NCBI GenBank assembly: GCA_027922465.2 | Contig: BQMF02000177.1 | Location: 558,001-622,000 of the forward strand | Direction: 5' to 3' | DNA: 64,000 bases | Source of the DNA: Turritopsis dohrnii | Lineage: Eukaryota > Cnidaria > Hydrozoa > Anthoathecata > Oceaniidae | Shown here: one piece after another, positions 57,622 to 64,000 of the stretch | Layout: each line of letters begins with the position of its first letter | Position numbering within the stretch: the first letter of the stretch is position 1 | Made by a program: the position numbers and the translations under genes | Notes under the pieces: model-generated | Told to the model about the DNA's origin: nothing | Databases searched by the model: none | Seen by the model: the letters and a program-made list of their open reading frames with translations, nothing else

Positions 57622-59410
57622 TTAAATTATCTTATGTTTGTCTCTTTCTGTTCTTATTTTTATTTTCAATGTTGAAAATCCAAATTTTTCATACAATGGT
57701 ATCATCTTATCATTTGTTGTAAAGAACGCCTTCAATTGCTTGGCAACGAGAGGTTGTTTTGACCGAATAAAATGCCGACATTCGTGTTGAATCGTTGATA
57801 GATCGACGGAAGAGAACTTTGCTCGTCCACCAACGGAACTAACTGTTGATTCTGTATCGGATTCATTCGCTTTAAGAGTGATGCACGCACTTGAATTTTC
57901 TGCACAAGGATCCTTTAAACGTTCGAATGTTTCATCACTATCGCTATCGGAAAGTTTTCTTTTCTGCAGCATACGCTGGTACCTGACCTGCAATATAATC
58001 ACAAAGATTTTAAACACTCATGACAGAGTTAATTGTCACAATCGAGGCAAAAAAATATCAAGGTACCTTATCAAGCAGCTGCTTTTCTGAAAAATGCTTC
58101 TTCAGCTCCTTATTCTCCTCCATCACTTCCCGGACAGTCTGTATGGTCAAACTGGTGAAAGGAGCGAAAAGTTGCAAAAGTTTCAATTGGTCAAAACTTG
58201 CTGGCTTTTTATCGGGCTCCATTCTTATCGCTTGACGAATTTGAGCACCCGTTGCTGTCACAATTTTCTTCTTTTCTTGCAAAAAGTACGATTTTTCAGC
58301 AGTCCTAAGACTGTGGTTCATGACCTTCGCAACGTTCCCTTTCATTTCTGGCATGTGCGTGTGCACAGCAGTGGTAGTCATTTTTCTTAGCAATGTTGTA
58401 GTGATGTTGCGATCTCTACCACTGCTGTAGCCAACGGATTGTTTCCAGAACGAATTCAACTGGTTCACAAGCATCGATGAATCCATCCATTTTCCACTCC
58501 AGCTGGGAAATACGGGTTCACTAGCACCAAATGTTATGTCTGGCACCCGATTTCGAACTAAGTGCACGAACATGCGTAACTGAGACATCACCTCAGCCCG
58601 GATCCATAACATGGCTGGACCTGCAGAAGCTATGGTTTTATGAGCTTGAACACAAATGATTGACGAACCATCGTCATTTTGTTCTTCGGCATCATTAAAC
58701 TCTTTTAAAGTCATGTTAGCAAGCGATCCTGCTCTGGCGGCATTGTCAAGAACAATCTGTGTTATCAGGAAATTTCGCACATGACAAAACTGCTTTCGAG
58801 ATGGAGGTATGTTTCGATGACAGCGAAAATAGTCTAGAATACCTAACGCTTCCTTGGCATGTTCCGATTTTTCCAAATCCTTTAATTCGTCTGGGTCTGG
58901 CAAGTTCTTCAAATCTTCAAGCGCTTTAGCATGGTGTGCTATCTGAATTTTCTTATAAAAATTCCTGCACCACTGATTAACGATCGATTTCATTCTCGTT
59001 ACGACAGTGGCTGGAACATCGATATGTTCAGGCTCTATAATTGTAACGTACTCGTAAAACAGCTTAACAGAGCCCAGATACGTTTTAATTGTTCCCGGTC
59101 TTCGTCCTTTGCTTTCCATCAACGTTATCCATTGGTTTAAGGCTTCACGGTCAAACAGTTTGTTGTAATTTCCCGCCGAATCAATAGTGTGTGTAATGCT
59201 CATTACAACATTTCGGTGCTGCATAGCAGATCGGGGTTTTTTAAAACCGGCATCGCACGACATAAGCCAGCGAGAAAATTCGTCCATGATAGCCTCTTCT
59301 TGCCTGGAAGTCATAATAACTCGATCATCTATGTCCTCATAGTCGATTTCTTCCTCACTAGCATATCCATCTGATGACCTGAAAAAATACATTAAAGCAT
59401 TGAATTGCAA
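57622..59410 (-). CDS. Tyrosine-recombinase-like domain and SANT-like tail
   Basis: Exon 59381-58067 begins after the acceptor TTTTTTCAG with SSDGYASEEEIDYEDID. It has an N-terminal helical DNA-binding half (SRWLMSCDAG, RRPGTIKTYLGSVKLFYEYV) and a catalytic half. Catalytic candidates: Arg in DNAARAGSLANMTL, Lys in VQAHKTIAS, LRKMTTTAVH (His of HxxR replaced, Arg kept), His in VMNHSLRTAEK, and Tyr in KSYFL. It splices at LLDK|GTACC to VRYQRMLQKRKLSD..., a Ser/Asp-rich linker and a helical tail (TIQHECRHFIRSKQPL, FSTLKIKIRTERDK) like the SANT-like tail of cnidarian relatives. This could rejoin DNA, or be a domesticated DNA-binding protein. Confidence 0.65.
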
Positions 59411-62400
59411 CTTTTCTGTGTAAAGTGCATGAGATATTCATAATATAAACATTTAAATAAATTTACTCTGCCACAGCTACGGACGCTTCCTTCTTCTTTT
59501 CATAAACCACTAACGGGGCTACTTCTTCGTTCGTTACTCTAGAAAATTTAAACCATACTTGAAAGAGAAACAACTTTCGTTGATCTACCAAAAATCAAAA
59601 TGACTATTCGCTGTTTAAAGTATCAGCCATGACAACTGATAACCTCAATTACGACTATAAACGCAGAACTCGAGGAGTTATCTAAACGTCAACAAAGCGA
59701 CCTCGAAACAACAACCCAAGCCTTCTCTAAATATACCCAACCCTACTTTTAATAAATTTATATTTTCTAAGTAAATAGTCAATTTAAGCAAACTTACATC
59801 TGACTCGACTCTTCGTCCCTATTTACTGTCTCAATGACGCCACTATCATTAGCATAATTTATTGGAATCACTGGTGTATCGTTTCTGAATGAAAAGTTAC
59901 TGTTTATTAAATCGTTTAGCAAAACATGGAATAATGAAAGATAAGGTATAATTAATTAAAACCTACACCACGTCTGATTGCTCTGAGTCATTTTCATCAA
60001 CATTCACATCATCGGCAACGGGAACGTCTTCCTCACTAACAACAACAAAAAAAATGGTAAAAGCAAAGTAGTTTTACAGTCACTTTCAAAAAAAAATTGG
60101 GCATTCAGCAACTTTTTTCGATACGATACTATTAATCATTTTAAAAATCAATCTTACACAACTTGAGCCATGTGAAGGTAATATTTATGTTCGCCACCAA
60201 CTAATTTGTGTTGCTGATGAAGATGGTTCTCCATTCTAACCACTTCTTTCTGGCAATGTACAAATGGACATCGTCTTCTTTTGTAAAAGCGGGCCTTTGA
60301 TTTTCTGTTGGTATCTGCTTTACGAGGACGATTTAAGTTTAGTCCATGATTCAGCCTAGCACATGATGCTTCGGTTAGGGTCCACTTATGCTTAGCCACA
60401 AGATGTTCTTTCAAATGGGATAACATCCTACAGATCAAAAATAAAAAATTAACAGTAACCAAGAAAGTATAATCCAGACTAAAATCACTTGAATAAGTTC
60501 TTACTTTCCACACACCATGCATTTAACTTTTCTACGCTTCTTTTGCTGATTTTTGTCTTCATCAGTCCTGTAGCCATTCAAGTAATGTCAAGTAAGTTAA
60601 ATATAAACAATGAAAAAGACAGATCAAAAAATGTATGCTTGAAGAAATAAGTACCGTTTTTGTTTTTTACAATTTTGTGGAACAGCAGAACCAGTGTTGT
60701 CCTAAAATATGAACATAAAATAAAATAAATTTCACTTACACAGCTTCATGTTCATGTATCATTATTTTTATAATACAGAGAAGAGACTTGATCTGAAAGT
60801 GAAAGGCAATAAATACCGTAAGCCAGCCTGCAAAACAATTCTGTAATGCTTCAATATCACCTGCATTACCCTATGACAACAAAGGAAGTGTAAGAAAAAG
60901 TCATTTTGATGAATTAATTGATAGAATTTGAACTACATTGATCCCAACCTACCTGTTTGAGCAGTAACAGCTGGGAGAATTGCTGAATCTCTGTTAGCAT
61001 TTTGGTGAATTTAGGATTGACATTGTGTCCACCGTCCTTCTTAAGCTCACCCTTGTCAACAGAATCTCTGCTCTCTCCATCTGGTAACAGTTCACCACTT
61101 TCCAGATCATCAATACATCTTTTGCTGTCTACCATCTCATCTTGCAGCCTTTGATCATCTACCCAGTTGACATTTTTACCTTCACCATGCTGAATTTCCT
61201 AAATTATAATCAATGATTAACCACATGTACACTGAAAATTATCTGGTCAATTTCATTTCTTTGAATTTTTATTTTAACTTATATCAATGCATATTATGCA
61301 AATACCTCTTCAACAATGATAGAATTATTTTTTACTCCATCAACATTCAATTTCATAACATCCTTTCCACCTTCCTTTAGCTCCCAGTTTCCAACACAAG
61401 CTCTGCTCTCTCCATCTGGTAACAGTTCACCACTTTCCAGATCACCAATACATCTTTTGCTGTCTACCATCTCATCTTGCAGCCTTTGATCATCTACCCA
61501 GTTGACATTTTTACCTTCACCATGCTGAATTTCCTAAATCACAATCAATGATTAACCACATGTATATACACTGAAAATTATCTGGTCAACTTAATTCCTT
61601 TGTAAAGTTCATTTTAATTTATATAATTCATTTACATAAATACCTCTTCAACAATAATAGGATTTTCCTGTATTCCATCAACATTTGTTTTTAAAAAATC
61701 TATATGGAAATCAGTTTCACCACAGTTTTTTTGTTCCTCCAACTATAAATAAAAAATATTGGTTTAAAAAGCTTGAACTTTGTGAAATTTCAGTATTGAA
61801 CCTAAATTGACCAAGTCTAATTTTCTGAAGAAAACTTTTTCATTCTCATCCAAAAAATGCTTATGCGAACAGGCCTACTATCACTAATTATACAGGGATT
61901 TGACAGTCCTAATCATTAACCCTTTAAAAACTACAGTAAAATTGACCAAGTGATTTAACCAAACAATCTCTTATACTTTTGCACACAGAAATTGAATTAT
62001 GTGAACAGGCCTACTATAGTGAATCTGAATCATTCATTCAGCAGCAAAGTAAAGAAGCTTTATTAAATGAAGTCTTTTTCTACAAACACCTTACAAACAG
62101 TTTACCAACAGGGAATTTTACCATCAGTTCTATATGGAATCCAAGTATGGGGAAATTGTGAGCTAAACCTGATAACCTGATCTCGAGAAAGTGTACCTTC
62201 GAGCTGGTCGATTCGTGAAACGTATCAGTAGAAAGATTCCTGATAGTGAAGTTCTGTTAATTGCAAAATGCCCGAGCATATCCTACTATTATAAAAACGT
62301 AGCCTTTTTACATAGATTTTTTCCTTTTCCCATTAAATCTTTTTCATCCTATCATCTTTGGAGCTTTTTACATAATCTGAGACTTTCATGTTATTGGAAC

Positions 62401-63990
62401 TTCATTTTTATCTGTGATTGAGCTCTTCGTTTTGAAACCTCTTATCTTCCACAGTTCCAGGGTTTTACTTTTAATTTATTAGTTTTTATATTTGTAGGTC
62501 CACATCAGTGTTTATTTCACTGCCATTTTCTGTATGACCTGTCTTACTAAATAAATAAATAATAATAATAATGCATACTGAAAAATAAATTCACCTTATT
62601 CATTACATCAATGATGGATTTCTTAAACCCAAGTTGCCTTTCAGCTTCACGAACCTCCTCTATAGTTAAACAAAAATGAAGGTTACAGAACATATAATTC
62701 AGCCCAAATCAATCATTCAAGTTAGAAAAAACCATGAAAACAATGCTTAACCTGCTGATAATTCTCTTTTTGATGTCATTACTTCTTTCCATGTAGGAAC
62801 AACATCCTCTTCAACATTTTCCAGATTTGCAGTCAGATTCACTGGATGTGTTGAAATCATATTTTGTAACTGTTTGAGTATCTCCCTTCCTGCAAAAAAA
62901 AACAAAAAACAACCACTTTTGGTTGGCAAATATTAGAAAAAACAAAAATTCAATCAAAAACTTTTATACAAAATCATACGTTGCTCTGTCTGTGCATCAG
63001 AAATTTGTTTCTCTTCCAATAATTGCTGTATCTGACTGATTGAGTTCTATGAATGTGAAATGGTTTATGAATTTTGAAACTTTACTGTGTTCATGTACAT
63101 ATATCTAATATTTAAAATCAACTTACATTATCATCTAAATCTGACAGCTTATAAGGCTTGTTATGCTAAAAAATAGAGATTATAGTAACATCATATAAAT
63201 TTAAAACAGGATCTATATGCAAAGGTTATTTTCATGCTTACATATCTACGTATTTTCTTTTGAGCATTTTTTTTCCCATAATTATATCGTAGTTCCATGT
63301 TTTCATCTATGTCTACAAGCGCCATTATACACAGTCGAGGAACACCATCCAACAAAACCACTTTAATCTGACAATTAGGTTTGCTTGAGTCACAGATGTA
63401 CCTTCCAAACCGTAACAAGTGATTGGTAGCATCAACACTATAATATTTAGATCATGTATACATACAAATAAGAAATGTATTAAATAGAAAACATAAATGT
63501 TATATATAATTATATATATTATACTTTGATCTTACCAATATATTTTTTGGTTGTGACTGAAATAATACATCACAGGCTCAACCTCATCTTTAATGTACTG
63601 TTCTTCACATACTTCTGCCTCAGATACACTCAACAGATTACCAGCATATTCAGCAATATAAGAACCTTTAACAATTTTTTGTCTTGTAAATATTCCAAAG
63701 CAACCTGTTGTAAGGAGATCGGACAGTAATTGTCTATGTATGTTTACACTTTTGACTTTAGGTTTGCTTGAGTTTACTGGTTTAAACCAGGGAGGGAAAT
63801 AAATAGACAAACATAGCAAATTCTATTTTTGACAAAAAGCTGGTTTTAATTTGGTTCTTTTTATTATAAATGTGTAAACTTCATTTTACCCATCCATATC
63901 TACAGCTACCTTAGCTGAAATTAAAATAAATTGTTTTAAGTAGTATAAGAGTTAATGTGAACGTTTTATATACATTTTTTACACTGTGGT
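57622..63990 (-). CDS. Composite SET / C2H2 / tyrosine-recombinase gene
   Basis: About 17 exons on the minus strand are joined by good GT...AG sites without any intervening start or polyadenylation-like break that I can see. In order: SET domain (63776-63242), small exons at about 63163-63126, 63047-62983, 62891-62759, 62661-62597 and 61741-61643, two duplicated acidic exons (61533-61304 and 61197-60953), 60874-60822, 60702-60652, zinc-finger exons (60568-60505 and 60427-60158), acidic exons near 60030, 59880 and 59530, the recombinase exon (59381-58067) and the last exon (57988-57625). The gene continues past the right edge. The alternative is two adjacent genes, with the break somewhere between 62.5 and 63.2 kb. 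No internal stop was noticed, so it may be active. Confidence 0.55.
60158..60568 (-). CDS. C2H2 zinc-finger region split by an intron
   Basis: The exon 60568-60505 ends KKRRKVKCMVCGK at a GTAAG donor. The next exon (60427) continues MLSHLKEHLVAKH, completing Cys-x2-Cys-x(n)-His-x4-His across the splice. A second possible finger is CPFVHCQKEVVRMENHLHQQH. Between them is a basic stretch (RKSKARFYKRRR) that would serve as a nuclear localisation signal. The finger pair next to a recombinase-like domain is an arrangement I recall from cnidarian multicopy genes. Confidence 0.65.
60953..61650 (-). repeat. Tandem exon duplication in the SET/recombinase gene
   Basis: Two exons about 335 bp apart share EIQHGEGKNVNWVDDQRL and continue through CIDDLESGELLPDGESR versus CIGDLESGELLPDGESR, then diverge. 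The adjoining intron sequence is duplicated too (ACTGAAAATTATCTGGTCAA). The exon at 61741-61643 ends like the second copy (NVDGIQENPIIVEE versus NVDGVKNNSIIVEE), so a third partial unit exists. The reading frame stays open in all. Confidence 0.8.
62040..62575 (+). mobile_element. LINE 3' fragment inside an intron
   Basis: Plus-strand pieces read IPSVLYGIQVWGNCELNL, then after a shift SLEKVYLRAGRFVKRI, PDSEVLLIAKCPSISYYYK and FLHRFF. This is the C-terminal block that follows the RT of LINE elements. It ends in TAAATAAATAATAATAATAA, a typical 3' tail. It lies between two exons of the minus-strand gene, in antisense. Confidence 0.6.
63242..63776 (-). CDS. SET domain, KMT5A/SETD8-like
   Basis: Exon 63776-63536 gives GCFGIFTRQKIVKGSYIAEY (the GxGxxA-like start with YAGNLLS), and MYYFSHNQKIYW. 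Exon 63437-63242 gives SVDATNHLLRFGRYICDSSK, then PNCQIKVVLLDGVPRLCIMA and DENMELRYNYG. The order VDAT...RxGR...PNC...DGVP.L...EL.Y.YG follows KMT5A/SETD8, an H4K20 monomethyltransferase. The usual NHS of the RF/LxNHSxxPN substrate/cofactor motif reads CDSS, with the His and Asn lost. Catalysis is therefore doubtful. The DELL.YDYG Tyr is kept as RYNYG. Confidence 0.65.
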
Positions 63991-64000
63991 GGTGCACCAG

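Overview
The window is AT-rich eukaryotic DNA with short introns (GT...AG, about 40-600 bp) and a very dense load of nested mobile elements. I see no bacterial-style operons, rRNA or canonical tRNA genes. The element set (Helitrons, Ginger1-like integrase transposons, Penelope-like retroelements, multicopy C2H2/tyrosine-recombinase-like genes and a DUF7869-like transposase gene) suggests an early-branching animal. A cnidarian, perhaps hydrozoan, is my first guess; a sponge or placozoan is not excluded.

Layout. 1-14.2 kb is a head-to-tail series of Helitron-type units (5' TC, 3' hairpin plus CTAG), the last one damaged by a Tc1/mariner-type MITE and a tRNA-derived SINE. 15.0-20.6 kb is a candidate two-gene transposon: a minus-strand ParB/sulfiredoxin-like gene and a plus-strand DUF7869-like gene, divergently arranged and flanked on both sides by ATCAGTAATTACTGAT palindromes; both genes are broken. 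21.2-25.5 kb is a Penelope-like element with a GIY-YIG domain, carrying an inverted copy of its own tail and invaded by a Myb/SANT-coding DNA transposon and a tRNA-Asp-derived SINE. 25.5-30.6 kb holds a possible single-pass membrane protein exon and three TIR elements, one of which interrupts a reading frame with a clear 2-bp target duplication. 30.68-40.27 kb is a Ginger1-like transposon (integrase plus OTU protease) with a three-unit Helitron concatemer and an internally deleted LINE inserted into it. 41.3-45.6 kb is a decayed reverse-transcriptase element split by a block of MITEs. 46.9-50.9 kb is another Helitron array.

The right end looks most like living gene sequence. A plus-strand tyrosine-recombinase-like gene (about 52.4-55.0 kb) faces a long minus-strand multi-exon gene (57.6 kb to beyond the right edge). 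The latter appears to join a KMT5A/SETD8-like SET domain, a tandemly duplicated acidic exon, a C2H2 zinc-finger region split by an intron, and a tyrosine-recombinase-like domain with a SANT-like tail. If it is one transcript, it couples a histone-methyltransferase fold to a DNA-recombinase fold.

All family names rest on motif recognition by eye and recall, not on searches. Exon boundaries are read from consensus splice sites. Many coding stretches are pseudogenes with stops or frameshifts.
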